NCBI RefSeq assembly: GCF_001613005.1
Contig: NZ_BDBN01000001.1
Location: 178,734-242,733 of the forward strand
Source: Nocardia nova NBRC 15556
Lineage (GTDB): Bacteria; Actinomycetota; Actinomycetes; Mycobacteriales; Mycobacteriaceae
Reading direction: 5' to 3'
Length of the DNA stretch: 64,000 bases
Both the position numbers and the translations under genes were made by a program. Under the pieces are notes generated by a model. That model worked only from the letters and a program-made list of their open reading frames with translations. It searched no databases and was not told the origin of the DNA. This document shows, piece by piece, positions 1 to 11,887 of this stretch; positions within the stretch are counted from its first letter, which is position 1; each line of letters opens with the position of its first letter.

Positions 1-220
1 ACTGGTTCAGCGGCGCCGGAAAGCTCTGCAGCACAAAGGCATCCGAGCCGCGTACCGATTCTTCGAAGCGAACGAAGATCTCGCCGTTGGCGAACTCGCG
101 GGCGGTTTGCGGCGTGATCGCGACGTCGAGTTCCTTCGCGACCTGCTCGGCCAGCTCGGGGTGAGCGCGCCCCGAGAACAGCATCAGGTTCTTCTGGTTA
201 TCGGTGGAGAACGCGGTCAC
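1..220 (-). CDS. prs: Ribose-phosphate pyrophosphokinase, N-terminal part (runs off the window)
   Basis: Makes PRPP from ribose 5-phosphate and ATP for nucleotide, histidine and tryptophan synthesis in the cytoplasm. Only the first 73 residues are present. They contain the PRPP synthetase N-terminal pattern [20 protein letters not shown] followed by [12 protein letters not shown] and [13 protein letters not shown], as in mycobacterial PrsA. The GTG start at 220 overlaps the glmU TGA in a GTGA, so the two genes are translationally coupled in one minus-strand operon, the same glmU-prs order I recall from M. tuberculosis. The C-terminal PRPP-binding half lies outside the window. Confidence 0.93.
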   Translation of the reverse strand, partial: MTAFSTDNQKNLMLFSGRAHPELAEQVAKELDVAITPQTAREFANGEIFVRFEESVRGSDAFVLQSFPAPLNQ

Positions 221-1707
221 TCTGTGTTGCCATCCTTTTGCTCGGTTGCCTGACTCGCTCTGTCATCGGCCGCGATCGCCTCCGCCGCCGCCTGCGCCGC
301 GGCCGTCCCGGGACGATACCGCTGCACCCAGCCCTCAATGTTCTTCTGCGCTCCGCCGGACACCGCCAGCGCTCCCGGCGGAACGTTTCTACGCAGCACA
401 GTACCCGCTGCCGAATATGCGCCATCGCCCACGGTCACCGGCGCCACGAACATCGTGTCGCTGCCCGTGCGCACATGCGAACCCACGACGGTGTGGTGTT
501 TCTTCACACCGTCGTAGTTGACGAACACGCTCGATGCGCCGATGTTGCTGTATTCGCCGATCGTGGCGTCGCCGACGTAGGTCAGATGCGGGACCTTCGA
601 ATGTGCGCCGATCGAGGCGTTCTTGGTCTCCACGAATGCGCCGATCTTGCCGGATTCGCCGACGATGGTCCCCGGTCTCAAATAGGCAAACGGCCCGATT
701 GTGGCGGCGGCCGCGATGGTCGCGCCCTCGCCGTGGGTCCGGACCACCTTCGCGCCCTCGCCGACGAGCACATCGGTCAGGGTGGAATCGGGGCCGACCT
801 CGGCATCCTCGCCGATCACGGTATTGCCGAGCAGTTGCACGCCGGGGCGCAGCACCGCGTCGCGGCCGATGCGCACACTCGCATCCACCCAGGTGGTGGC
901 CGGATCGATGACCGTGACTCCGGCGCGCATATGGCGCTCGAGGATGTAGCGGTTCAGCGTGCGGGCGGCCTGGGCCATCTGCACCCGGTCGTTGACGCCG
1001 GTGACCTTGGCGGCGTCGACCAGACGCGCGCCGTGCACCGGATTACCGGCCTCGCGCGCCAGCTTCAGGACATCGGTCAGATACAGCTCGTGCTGGGCGT
1101 TGGCGGTCGTCAGGCGGCTGATCATCGTCCGCAGCACGGCGACGTCGAAAACGTAGACGCCGGAATTGACTTCGTTGATCGCCGCTTGCTCCGGCGTGGC
1201 ATCGGCGTGTTCGACGATCTCGAGCACACCGCCGTCGGCGTCGCGCACGATCCGGCCGTACCCGTTCGGATCCTCCGGAACGAAGGTCAAAACCGTGACC
1301 GCGGAACGCGGTTGATAACTGCGATGCTCGTCCAGCAGGGCCGAAAGGGTGTGCCCGTCCAGCAGCGGCACATCGGCGGAGGTCACCAGCAGGTCGCCGG
1401 CGAAGTCCGCGGGCAGCGCCGTCAGGGCGCACTGCACCGCGTGCCCGGTGCCCAGCTGCTGTTCCTGCACTGCGGAGGTGATCTCGCGACCCAGTTCTGC
1501 CGCAACGGAATTCACCGCGGCGCCGACCTGTTCGCGGTCGTGGCCGATCACCGTGATCAGGGCGGTGGGGTCGATCTCGTTCGCCGCGTGCAGGGCGTGC
1601 TCGAGCATGCTGCGCCCGGCGAGCGAATGCAGCACTTTCGGTGTCTTGGACCGCATTCGAGTTCCGGCACCGGCGGCGAGAACGACGACGGCGGTCTGCT
1701 GTGGCAT
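217..1707 (-). CDS. glmU: Bifunctional GlmU: GlcN-1-P acetyltransferase / GlcNAc-1-P uridyltransferase
   Basis: Catalyses the last two steps to UDP-GlcNAc, the precursor of peptidoglycan and the arabinogalactan linker. The 496-aa product starts with the nucleotidyltransferase motif [20 protein letters not shown]. The C-terminal half is a left-handed beta-helix acetyltransferase, with hexapeptide repeats and the segment [20 protein letters not shown]. The ATG at 1707 is chosen because GAGGGAG lies six bases upstream; a longer reading to 1731 has no such site. The C-terminus carries an Ala-rich tail of about 30 residues, usual in actinobacterial GlmU. Downstream it overlaps prs by four bases. 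Confidence 0.96.
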   Translation of the reverse strand: MPQQTAVVVLAAGAGTRMRSKTPKVLHSLAGRSMLEHALHAANEIDPTALITVIGHDREQVGAAVNSVAAELGREITSAVQEQQLGTGHAVQCALTALPADFAGDLLVTSADVPLLDGHTLSALLDEHRSYQPRSAVTVLTFVPEDPNGYGRIVRDADGGVLEIVEHADATPEQAAINEVNSGVYVFDVAVLRTMISRLTTANAQHELYLTDVLKLAREAGNPVHGARLVDAAKVTGVNDRVQMAQAARTLNRYILERHMRAGVTVIDPATTWVDASVRIGRDAVLRPGVQLLGNTVIGEDAEVGPDSTLTDVLVGEGAKVVRTHGEGATIAAAATIGPFAYLRPGTIVGESGKIGAFVETKNASIGAHSKVPHLTYVGDATIGEYSNIGASSVFVNYDGVKKHHTVVGSHVRTGSDTMFVAPVTVGDGAYSAAGTVLRRNVPPGALAVSGGAQKNIEGWVQRYRPGTAAAQAAAEAIAADDRASQATEQKDGNTE

Positions 1708-1909
1708 GGATCTCCCTCGGCTGCCTGTCATCGTGCTGGTACGCGCTGTCTTTGGCCTGCGGCTGTCGCTGCCTGCGCCGGACCTTCGCAGATCCGGCCT
1801 GCGGCGGGCCCGGCGGCTGGCCGTCCGCCCACACCCTAGTCCACTCGGGCCCGGGCCCCGGCTCGGGGCTTCACTCGATATTCACGCAGGTCACAGCCCC
1901 ATCGCCAGC

Positions 1910-1979
1910 TCCGCCGCCAGGACTCGAACCTGAACTAACTGAACCAAAATCAGTGGTGCTGCCATTACACTACGGCGGA
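1910..1979 (-). tRNA. tRNA-Gln (anticodon TTG)
   Basis: The reverse complement folds as a cloverleaf. The acceptor pair is TCCGCCG/CGGCGGA. The anticodon stem ACTGA/TCAGT encloses the loop TTTTGGT with anticodon TTG, and the T stem TCAGG/CCTGG encloses TTCGAGT. CCA is not encoded. It lies upstream of glmU on the same strand. Confidence 0.95.
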
Positions 1980-2122
1980 TCGTCGCACCGATGAACCCTA
2001 CGGGTCCACCACTACGCACGGCATGCGCGCAATATCCTCGCACGTTTCCCCGCATCTCCGCGAATTGCGGGCAGATTTTCCCACGCGTGGTCGCGGGTCT
2101 GCGAGATGGCCCGGTCGCGGTC

Positions 2123-2136
2123 GGGTAAATTTGCCC
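2123..2136. promoter_or_regulatory. Near-palindrome upstream of the first TetR gene
   Basis: GGGTAAATTTGCCC is symmetric at 12 of 14 positions and lies about 155 bp before the TetR start at 2292. It could be an autoregulatory operator, but this is inference from symmetry and position only. Confidence 0.3.
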
Positions 2137-2146
2137 AACGCAACAT

Positions 2147-2274
2147 CTGATTTCGAAAGCACATGGGTAACTCGTCGGGCACGCCCTGACCGCGGGTGCG
2201 CTGCCGACCGCCGGCCCGGCCGAGAAATCTCCAGGTACCTACGACCGGCAAGATTCCCGGAGAGGCGGGGGAGA
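2147..2274 (+). repeat. 128-bp dispersed element, copy 1
   Basis: Shares with 58757..58884 a 40-bp left end (36/40 identical, including ACATGGGTAACTC and TCGGGCACGCCC) and a 17-bp right end CGGAGAGGCGGGGGAGA. The distance between the two ends is exactly 111 bp in both copies. The middle is diverged but keeps patches such as AAATCTC. This copy ends 17 bp before the TetR ATG, and its G-rich end is partly re-duplicated to give the ribosome-binding site. Nature unknown: structured RNA, regulatory leader or small mobile repeat. Confidence 0.7.
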
Positions 2275-2291
2275 GAGGCGGGGGAGCAGCG

Positions 2292-2945
2292 ATGACTTCG
2301 GGTGATGCGGCGCGGGTGCCGCGCCCGCGGATGACCGGAACGCAGCGGCGCCAGCAGTTGATCGAGATCGGACGGGCGCTGTTCGCCGAACGCGGATACG
2401 ACGCCACCTCCATCGAGGAGATCGCCCAGCGCGCTCAGGTCTCCAAACCCGTTGTGTACGAACACTTCGGCGGTAAGGAAGGGCTCTACGCGGTGGTCGT
2501 CGACCGCGAGATGTCGACGCTGCTGGACATGATCACCTCGTCGCTGACCCGGAACCGCTCCCGCGTCCGGCTGGAACAGGTCGCCCTGGCGCTGCTGACC
2601 TATATCGAGGAGCGCACCGACGGTTTCCGGATCCTGATGCGCGATCAGCCCGCCTCGGCTGCCGCCGGCACCTATTCCAGCCTGCTGAACGAGGCGGTCA
2701 ACCAGGTCGCGCACATCCTCGCCGGCGATTTCGAACGCCGCGGCTTCGACACCAGTCTCGCCACTCTCTACGCGCAAGCCCTGGTCGGCATGGTCGCCAC
2801 CGCGGCCACCTGGTGGCTCGACGAGCGGCAGCCCTCCAAAGAGGTGGTCGCCGCGCATCTGGTCAACCTGTGCTGGAACGGACTCACCCACCTCGAGGCC
2901 GATCCGCAGCTGGCCTCCGAATGGCCGAGCGCGACACCCGGCTGA
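2292..2945 (+). CDS. TetR/AcrR family transcriptional regulator (Rv1019-like position)
   Basis: A 217-aa DNA-binding repressor. The N-terminal helix-turn-helix is clear: RRQQLIEIGRALFAERGYD, then EEIAQRAQVSKPVVYEHFGG and KEGLYAVVVDRE. The C-terminal ligand domain (about residues 80-205) is unassigned. The ATG at 2292 is preferred over an upstream in-frame start because GGGGGAG precedes it and the extra N-terminal residues are low-complexity. It sits between tRNA-Gln and mfd, the place of Rv1019 in M. tuberculosis as I recall it. Ligand and targets cannot be told from the sequence; autoregulation is likely for the family. Confidence 0.9.
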   Translation: MTSGDAARVPRPRMTGTQRRQQLIEIGRALFAERGYDATSIEEIAQRAQVSKPVVYEHFGGKEGLYAVVVDREMSTLLDMITSSLTRNRSRVRLEQVALALLTYIEERTDGFRILMRDQPASAAAGTYSSLLNEAVNQVAHILAGDFERRGFDTSLATLYAQALVGMVATAATWWLDERQPSKEVVAAHLVNLCWNGLTHLEADPQLASEWPSATPG

Positions 2946-3100
2946 CCGGCGGTGGCGATGCCGGGGGGTAATAGGGGACCGAACTGGACGGTTAGCCCAT
3001 TGTTTGCGAAGGAGACTGGTCTTAATGCTCGATTCCGCTGGCGACGGCCGGTCGGATGGTACGGTTCACCCATCCTTCAAGTGCTGTTCGAGCTGTGATG

Positions 3101-3136
3101 TCGGTCAACTTCGGGATATCGGTCTACTTCAGGATG
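3101..3136. promoter_or_regulatory. Tandem 18-bp direct repeat before the second TetR gene
   Basis: TCGGTCAACTTCGGGATA is followed without a gap by TCGGTCTACTTCAGGATG, 15 of 18 bases identical. The pair ends 25 bp before the regulator's ATG, where a repressor would overlap a promoter or the 5' UTR. Candidate autoregulatory operator; not symmetric like a usual TetR site. Confidence 0.4.
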
Positions 3137-3161
3137 GCTGGTTTGAGGACAGGCGGATCTG

Positions 3162-3809
3162 ATGGCTAGGCAAGCGCGTGCGGAAATCACCCGCGATTCG
3201 GTGCTGGCAGGCGCGGCCGACGTCTTTCTGCGACTCGGTTACGCGAATGCGAGCCTCAGCGAGATCATCTCGCAATCCAACGTCACCAAGGGCGCACTGT
3301 ACTTCCACTTCGGATCCAAGGAAGAACTCGCGCGCGCCGTAGTCGACCAGGGCAACGAACGACTGCGCGGCGCCTGCCAGGGCTTCTTCGACCCGCGCGT
3401 GCCCGCCCTCGAAGCCGCCATCGGCATCACCTACGTCGTCGCCGACCTCACCATGAACGATCCGATGGTGGGCGCGATGCTCAAACTCACGCACCAGATC
3501 GGTGACTATCGCGGCGCCTCGGGCGAGAACATCACCAAGACCTGGGGCGAAACCCAGATACTGCTCGCCGAGCGGGCCATCGCCCAGGGCGATCTCAAGC
3601 CCGACCTCGACCCCGAAACCATCGGCCTTCTCCTGCAGGAGATGACCGCCGGAGTCCACATCACCGCCGTCGGCACCGAATCCATCGACCAGATGGCGGT
3701 GCGCATGGAACGCATGTGGTACTTCCTGCTGCCCTCGATCGTGCCGGACGAGAAGGTGGCGTACTTCCGGGAATTCGCGGCCCGGCGGCTGCGCAGGTAC
3801 GTGCCGTAA
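3162..3809 (+). CDS. TetR regulator, gamma-butyrolactone-receptor-like
   Basis: A 215-aa repressor. The N-terminus (RAEITRDSVLAGAADVFLRL, then SEIISQSNVTKGALYFHFGS and KEELARAVVDQ) closely follows the ArpA/ScbR group of butyrolactone receptors, in which TKGALYFHFxSKEELA is typical. The remaining 140 residues are the alpha-helical ligand-binding domain. No butyrolactone synthase (AfsA/ScbA) is nearby, so it may be an orphan receptor or sense another ligand. Two 18-bp direct repeats sit immediately upstream. Placing it in the TetR family is certain; the ligand class is inference from the HTH region. Confidence 0.88.
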   Translation: MARQARAEITRDSVLAGAADVFLRLGYANASLSEIISQSNVTKGALYFHFGSKEELARAVVDQGNERLRGACQGFFDPRVPALEAAIGITYVVADLTMNDPMVGAMLKLTHQIGDYRGASGENITKTWGETQILLAERAIAQGDLKPDLDPETIGLLLQEMTAGVHITAVGTESIDQMAVRMERMWYFLLPSIVPDEKVAYFREFAARRLRRYVP

Positions 3810-3879
3810 TCGGTCGCGACGTCAGACGACGGTACCTGTGAACGCCGGAGCCCCGCATTTGCGAGATGTGCGCCTGAGT

Positions 3880-3972
3880 GGTTCTCGGCCGCCTCGATTG
3901 TGGACTGACGGAGCGAGGGAGCGCAGCGACTGAGCGGAGGAGGGAAAAATCGAGGCCTGAGGGCCGAGAACC
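3880..3972. repeat. Long imperfect inverted repeat upstream of mfd
   Basis: The left arm GGTTCTCGGCC plus GCCTCGATT (3880-3899) pairs with AATCGAGGC, then four unpaired bases, then GGCCGAGAACC (3948-3972). The 48-base loop is rich in GGAGCG-type purine repeats that continue after the right arm. It lies between the TetR stop (3809) and mfd (4056). It could be a terminator-like structure or a genus-specific intergenic repeat. Confidence 0.6.
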
Positions 3973-4055
3973 CCGCCGGAGCGAAGCGGAGGCCGAAAAC
4001 ATAGACTCGATTGGTCGCTCTGATTCGCCGATCTGTGCAGCCGGGAGTTTCTTTC

Positions 4056-7666
<3,611 letters not shown>

Positions 7667-7670
<4 letters not shown>

Positions 7671-8434
7671 GCGAGGACCGGGGCGAGCGCCCGTCGGGCG
7701 GAACCGACGACGCCGCGGCTGATTCCGCACGGGTCGCGCACGGCCTGACCGAGGCCGTCGAGGTCATGGACCGGCTGTGGGATTTCGGTGGCTGGGAGGT
7801 CACCCAGACCCACGACTCGCTGCGGCCGTATCTGCTGGAGGAGACCTACGAACTCCTCGACGCCATCCAGCACGGCGATGCGGAGACGATCAAGGAGGAA
7901 CTCGGCGATCTGCTGCTGCAGGTGCTGTTCCATTCCCGGATCGCCCAGGCCGCAGGCGAATTCACGGTCGACGATGTGGCCGCGGCGTTGGTCGCGAAAC
8001 TGGTGCACCGCAGTCCGCATCTGTCGGATCCGGTCGTGGACGCCGGTGCGGATGTGGCCGCGAAGGTCGCCGCCCAGGAAAGGGCCTGGGAGGAACGCAA
8101 ACTCACCGAGAAGGCGCGCCGCTCCTGCCTGGACGGGATCGCGATGGCGCAACCCGCGCTGGCGCTGGCGGAGAAAGTTCGCTCCCGTAGCGCGAAGGCG
8201 GGATTGCCCGAGGATCTGGTCCCGGAGGAGCTGCGGGTGATTCACCTGGGCGGACCCGAAAGTGCCGAGGAGCGGCTCCGCAAGGCCACGCTGGACTTCG
8301 CGGCGCGAATCCGGGCCGCCGAGGACGCGGCCGAGCGGACCCGCGGCGTACGCGGACCGCTGGGTCCCGACGAGTGGCGCGCCCATTGGGAAACCTTCGC
8401 CGACTCGCTGGGGGACCGGCAGCGCCGGCCGTGA
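7667..8434 (+). CDS. mazG: Nucleoside triphosphate pyrophosphohydrolase MazG
   Basis: Hydrolyses (d)NTPs to monophosphates and pyrophosphate; in actinobacteria it clears oxidised nucleotides. The 255-aa product has the MazG metal-binding helices [12 protein letters not shown] and [17 protein letters not shown] in the N-terminal domain, with a longer C-terminal helical part. The GTG start overlaps the mfd stop (GTGA). In M. tuberculosis mazG is followed by lpqU; here about 7 kb of unrelated genes intervene. Confidence 0.93.
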
Positions 8435-8468
8435 GGTCGCGCCCGGTCGGCTCGCCCGTGTCGGGTGG

Positions 8469-8768
8469 TCAGGAGCCTTCCGCGAGATAGCGTTCGACGG
8501 TCTCGACCTTCGACGTGAGGGCGCCGGTGACTCCCGGACGAATATCGGCCTTGATCACGAGGCTGCAGCGCGGCGCGACCGCGAGGACGGCGTCGGAGGC
8601 CTGCTTGATGACCGCCATCACCTCGTCCCATTCCCCCTCGAGCGTGGTGAACATGGCGTTGGTTTCGTTCGGCAGCCCGCTGGCGCGGACGATGCGGACG
8701 GCTTCGGCGACGGCACGGCCCACATCGGCGCCGGTGCCGAGCGGGGTGACCGAGAAGGCGGCGATCAT
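8469..8768 (-). CDS. Thiamine-binding / MTH1187-YkoF family protein (DUF77)
   Basis: A 99-aa protein starting [20 protein letters not shown] and containing [20 protein letters not shown], the hallmark of the MTH1187/YkoF-like fold that binds thiamine-type ligands. The ATG at 8768 opens the conserved strand; an upstream in-frame extension is not family-like. It lies four bases downstream of the PPOX-like gene on the same strand, so the two form an operon convergent with mazG. Role in the cell unclear. Confidence 0.85.
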   Translation of the reverse strand: MIAAFSVTPLGTGADVGRAVAEAVRIVRASGLPNETNAMFTTLEGEWDEVMAVIKQASDAVLAVAPRCSLVIKADIRPGVTGALTSKVETVERYLAEGS

Positions 8769-8772
8769 GCCG

Positions 8773-9249
8773 TCAATTCTTCGCGTCGACCATCTGCTGC
8801 AGGGTGGCGACACGCGAGCGGAGGTATTCGAGTTCCGGTTCGTCGAGAACCGTGCGCTGGATGCCCGCCTCGACCTCGAACGCGCCCTGGCGGTGGTCGT
8901 CGATCACCTCGACATCGATGGCGACGGCCACATAGTCCTCGGCGCCGGGCATCGGATCGGCGATCACTCGCGCGCGACCGCGGGCGCACAGGGCCACATT
9001 GCCGCCGCCGAGGATCAGCAGCGCGACGTCGGGACGTTTGCGCAGCCGGGCCAGGGACCCGCGATCGAACTTGAGGCTCAACAGGATTCGCCGATCGTCG
9101 GCGCGCACCGGCCAGCTCACGGGAATCGCGTGCGGCGACGGATCGGTGGTCACCAGGACAGCGATGGTGTCCAGCGGCCAGGTGGGCAGGATGTCCAGTT
9201 CGGGATGCTCGGTCGCGGGCTGCTGACGTTCTCCGGCACTGGCTACCAT
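8773..9249 (-). CDS. PPOX-class FMN/F420-binding split-barrel protein
   Basis: A 158-aa protein of the pyridoxamine-phosphate-oxidase-like split beta-barrel superfamily. The readable barrel strands are [40 protein letters not shown], then [20 protein letters not shown]. Many actinobacterial members reduce small molecules with F420H2 or FMN; the cofactor here is not determined. It is followed four bases later by the DUF77 gene. It may not be functionally tied to the neighbouring biosynthetic operon, which ends at 9383. Confidence 0.8.
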   Translation of the reverse strand: MVASAGERQQPATEHPELDILPTWPLDTIAVLVTTDPSPHAIPVSWPVRADDRRILLSLKFDRGSLARLRKRPDVALLILGGGNVALCARGRARVIADPMPGAEDYVAVAIDVEVIDDHRQGAFEVEAGIQRTVLDEPELEYLRSRVATLQQMVDAKN

Positions 9250-9382
9250 CTCGTCACCTCACGGTCGGCTCACGCGGCGGCATCGGCCGCGACTGGCACC
9301 CCAGTGTAAACCGTTGTGCCGCTTACTTGCTGGGGTGCGAGCCGCCGAGGTGAACCGCACTGGTGGTAGGGGTGCGTACGGA

Positions 9383-10777
9383 TCAGTTGAGGCTGTCGGC
9401 CAACTGGCGGGGTTCGGCGACCTCGCGGTGATGCAGCAGCGAGAAATATCGCCGCAGCATCAGCGCGGCCGTCGCGGCCAGGCCCGCGGTCAGCCCCCAC
9501 CACACGCCGCTCGCGCCCAGACCCAGCGGGAAGGCGAGCAGCAACGCCGTCGGCAGTCCGACGATCCAATAACCCACCAGCGACAACCGGAATCCGGCCC
9601 GGGTGTCCTTGATCCCGCGCAGCAGGCCGTTGCCGATGTTCTGCGCGGCGTCGAAGAACTGCAGGACGACGGCGATCAGCAGCAGGCTGTGCGCGAGCTC
9701 GATGGTGGCCCCGTCGCGGCCGGTGAGGAACGGACGCAGCACCAGATCGGGCGCCGCGACGTACAGGACGCCGACCACGGCGGCCACCACGGCCGCCTGC
9801 CGCAACACCAGCCAGGCCAGATTCTGGGCGCGGCGGAACTCGTCGCGGGCCACGGCCCGGCTGACCAGGATCGAGACCCCGTGCGAGAGCCCCACCGCGA
9901 CCTGGAACACGATGTAGACGAGCTGATACACCACGTTGTGCGCGGCCAGCGCCGCCGGGCCGAGCGTGCCCATCGCCAAGGCCAGCACCGAGAACATGCC
10001 GGCCTCGGAGCCGTAGGTGAGGGCGATCGGCGCGCCGAGCCGCAGTTCCGCGGTGACCGTTGGCCGGCGTACCGGCCACATCCGCATCGGCAGCGTCGGC
10101 CCCAGCGCGGCGTCGCGGCGCACCATCACCCAGAACACCGCGAAGGTGACGAGGAAGACGACCGAGGACGCCACGCCGACGCCGGTCAGTCCCAGGGCGG
10201 GCAGTCCGGCCCAGCCGTGGATCAGCGCCAGCGCGACCACCGCGTTCAAGGCCACCGAGCCGAGCGTCACCACCAGCAGTGCCTGCGGCTTTTGCATGCC
10301 GACGGTGTACTGGCGCAATACCTGGAACCACAGGCACGGCAGCAGGCCGGGGGCGAGCGCCACCATCATCGGCCGGGCCGCGGCCAGCACCGCCGCGTCT
10401 TGGCCCAGCCACTGCAGCGACCAGCCCAGGCCGACCAGGATGAGACCGCCGAGCAACCCCGCCGCGGTCGCGATGAGGAAGCTCGATCGGACCACATCGC
10501 GGATCTCGAGCTCGGGGCTGCGGTGCTGCTTCTCGGCCCGGCTCACCACGGTTGCCACCTGATTGCCACTGGCGGTGATCAACCCGACGCACATGGTGCG
10601 GATCTGGTTGAACAACACCAGTGCCAGCCCGCCGGCCGCCACCTGGTCGACGCCGAGGCTGCCCATCAACGCGATATTGGTGGTCGAGATCGCGACCTGG
10701 GCCAGTTGGGTCAGCGCGATGGGCGTCGCGAGTGCCGTCAGCCGGCGTCCGTCGCCGCGGGGTGTGGCGGCGGTCAT
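9383..10777 (-). CDS. MATE family efflux transporter
   Basis: A 464-aa integral membrane protein with about 12 predicted hydrophobic helices in two MATE repeats. Recognisable segments are PIALTQLAQVAISTTNIALM at the N-terminus and PIALTYGSEAGMFSVLALAM in the second half. MATE proteins export small molecules using Na+ or H+ gradients. It is the last gene of a five-gene minus-strand operon, 28 bases after the SbnA-like gene. Inference: it exports the product made by the four enzymes upstream rather than acting as a general drug pump. Confidence 0.92.
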   Translation of the reverse strand: MTAATPRGDGRRLTALATPIALTQLAQVAISTTNIALMGSLGVDQVAAGGLALVLFNQIRTMCVGLITASGNQVATVVSRAEKQHRSPELEIRDVVRSSFLIATAAGLLGGLILVGLGWSLQWLGQDAAVLAAARPMMVALAPGLLPCLWFQVLRQYTVGMQKPQALLVVTLGSVALNAVVALALIHGWAGLPALGLTGVGVASSVVFLVTFAVFWVMVRRDAALGPTLPMRMWPVRRPTVTAELRLGAPIALTYGSEAGMFSVLALAMGTLGPAALAAHNVVYQLVYIVFQVAVGLSHGVSILVSRAVARDEFRRAQNLAWLVLRQAAVVAAVVGVLYVAAPDLVLRPFLTGRDGATIELAHSLLLIAVVLQFFDAAQNIGNGLLRGIKDTRAGFRLSLVGYWIVGLPTALLLAFPLGLGASGVWWGLTAGLAATAALMLRRYFSLLHHREVAEPRQLADSLN

Positions 10778-10805
10778 GCCCGGACCTCCCGGGCATCGCC
10801 CGGAT

Positions 10806-11852
10806 TCATCGAGCCCCCACGAGATTTCGTGCTTCGGACGCGGCCGGGGCTCCGGGGGCGTAGCGGTCCAGCAGGTCGGTGACCGCGTGCTCGGCGGTGC
10901 GATCGAGCAGATCGCGATCGCTCATCCATTCGTCGTCGAAGACCGTGTCGAGATACTTCTCGCCGCTGTCGCAGACGATGGTGACGATCGTCGAGCCCGG
11001 TTCGAATTCCTCGAGCCGCTGCAGTGCCACGTACACCGAGCCGCCCGCCGATCCGCCGATGAGCAGACCGGAACGCTGCGCGACCGCGCGGGCGGTGGCG
11101 AAGGCGTCCACGTCCGAGACGGTGACTCCCTCGTCCAGCAGCGAATAGTCCACGGCCGTACCGACGGTCGCGCCGGGCGGGGTGCCGGTGCCGGACTGCC
11201 AGTACGGTCCGCCCGGCCCGCCGAAGGCGATCGATCCGACCGGTTCCACCCCGATCACCCGCGCGGGATGGCCCAGGTCGCGCAGCCGTCGCGCGGTGCC
11301 GAACAACGATCCGCCGGTGCCGACCGCCGACAGCAGGATGTCGACATGTCCGAGGTCGGCCAGCAACTCCTCGGCGACGGCGTAGTAGCCGACCGGATTG
11401 GCCTCGTTGTTGTGCTGCTCGGTGAAGTAGGCGTCCGGCCGCGCGGCCGCCATCGCCTCGGCCAGATCCTCCCGGGCGGAGGTGGCCAGGCTGTCGTCGC
11501 CCTCGGCGGCGACGTAGACGAGGTCGGCACCCATGGCTCGCATCGCGCGCAGTTTGTCCTTACAGGCGTGGTGGTCCACGACGGCGGTGAATCGATAGCC
11601 GCGTTCGGCCGCGACCACCGCCAGTCCCAGTCCGGTATTCCCGGATGTGGACTCGATAATATGTCCGCCATCTCTCAGCAAACCCCGGCGTTCGGCATCG
11701 AGCACCATTTCGCGGGCCATCCGGATCTTCGCCGCGCCGGTCGGATTGCACTGTTCGAGTTTCAGTAGCAGCCGAGTGCCGCCGTCGGTGACGGCCAGCT
11801 CGAACAGGGGAGTGTTTCCGATCAGGTCCGTCACGCGCGTGACGATCGGCAT
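10806..11852 (-). CDS. SbnA-like PLP-dependent synthase (L-2,3-diaminopropionate pathway, first step)
   Basis: A 348-aa fold-type II PLP enzyme of the cysteine synthase superfamily. It has DLIGNTPLFEL, the PLP lysine near residue 42 in NPTGAAKIRMA, the phosphate loop STSGNTGLG and AVGTGGSLFG. The KIR after the lysine differs from the KDR of CysK. The nearby SbnB homologue points to the SbnA type, which joins O-phosphoserine and glutamate to make N-(aminocarboxyethyl)-glutamate. The start at 11852 has GAGGAG six bases upstream. It lies 35 bases after the decarboxylase and 28 before the MATE gene. A plain cysteine synthase is less likely in this context. Confidence 0.82.
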   Translation of the reverse strand: MPIVTRVTDLIGNTPLFELAVTDGGTRLLLKLEQCNPTGAAKIRMAREMVLDAERRGLLRDGGHIIESTSGNTGLGLAVVAAERGYRFTAVVDHHACKDKLRAMRAMGADLVYVAAEGDDSLATSAREDLAEAMAAARPDAYFTEQHNNEANPVGYYAVAEELLADLGHVDILLSAVGTGGSLFGTARRLRDLGHPARVIGVEPVGSIAFGGPGGPYWQSGTGTPPGATVGTAVDYSLLDEGVTVSDVDAFATARAVAQRSGLLIGGSAGGSVYVALQRLEEFEPGSTIVTIVCDSGEKYLDTVFDDEWMSDRDLLDRTAEHAVTDLLDRYAPGAPAASEARNLVGAR

Positions 11853-11887
11853 GCGAGTCTCCTCGGGGTTGTGGTGGGGAAACGGGG

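Noticed and set aside
238..1839. Long plus-strand frame antisense to glmU
   Set aside because: Composition is that of antisense GC-rich codons; glmU on the other strand is unambiguous.
9270..10796. 508-codon frame overlapping the MATE gene on the same strand
   Set aside because: Gly/Arg-rich shadow of the MATE frame; the MATE frame has proper helices and family motifs.
10806..11852. Plain cysteine synthase (CysK/CysM)
   Set aside because: The active-site NPTGAAKIR and the tight linkage to an SbnB-like gene and a decarboxylase favour the diaminopropionate pathway; a cystathionine beta-synthase is separately present at 61787.
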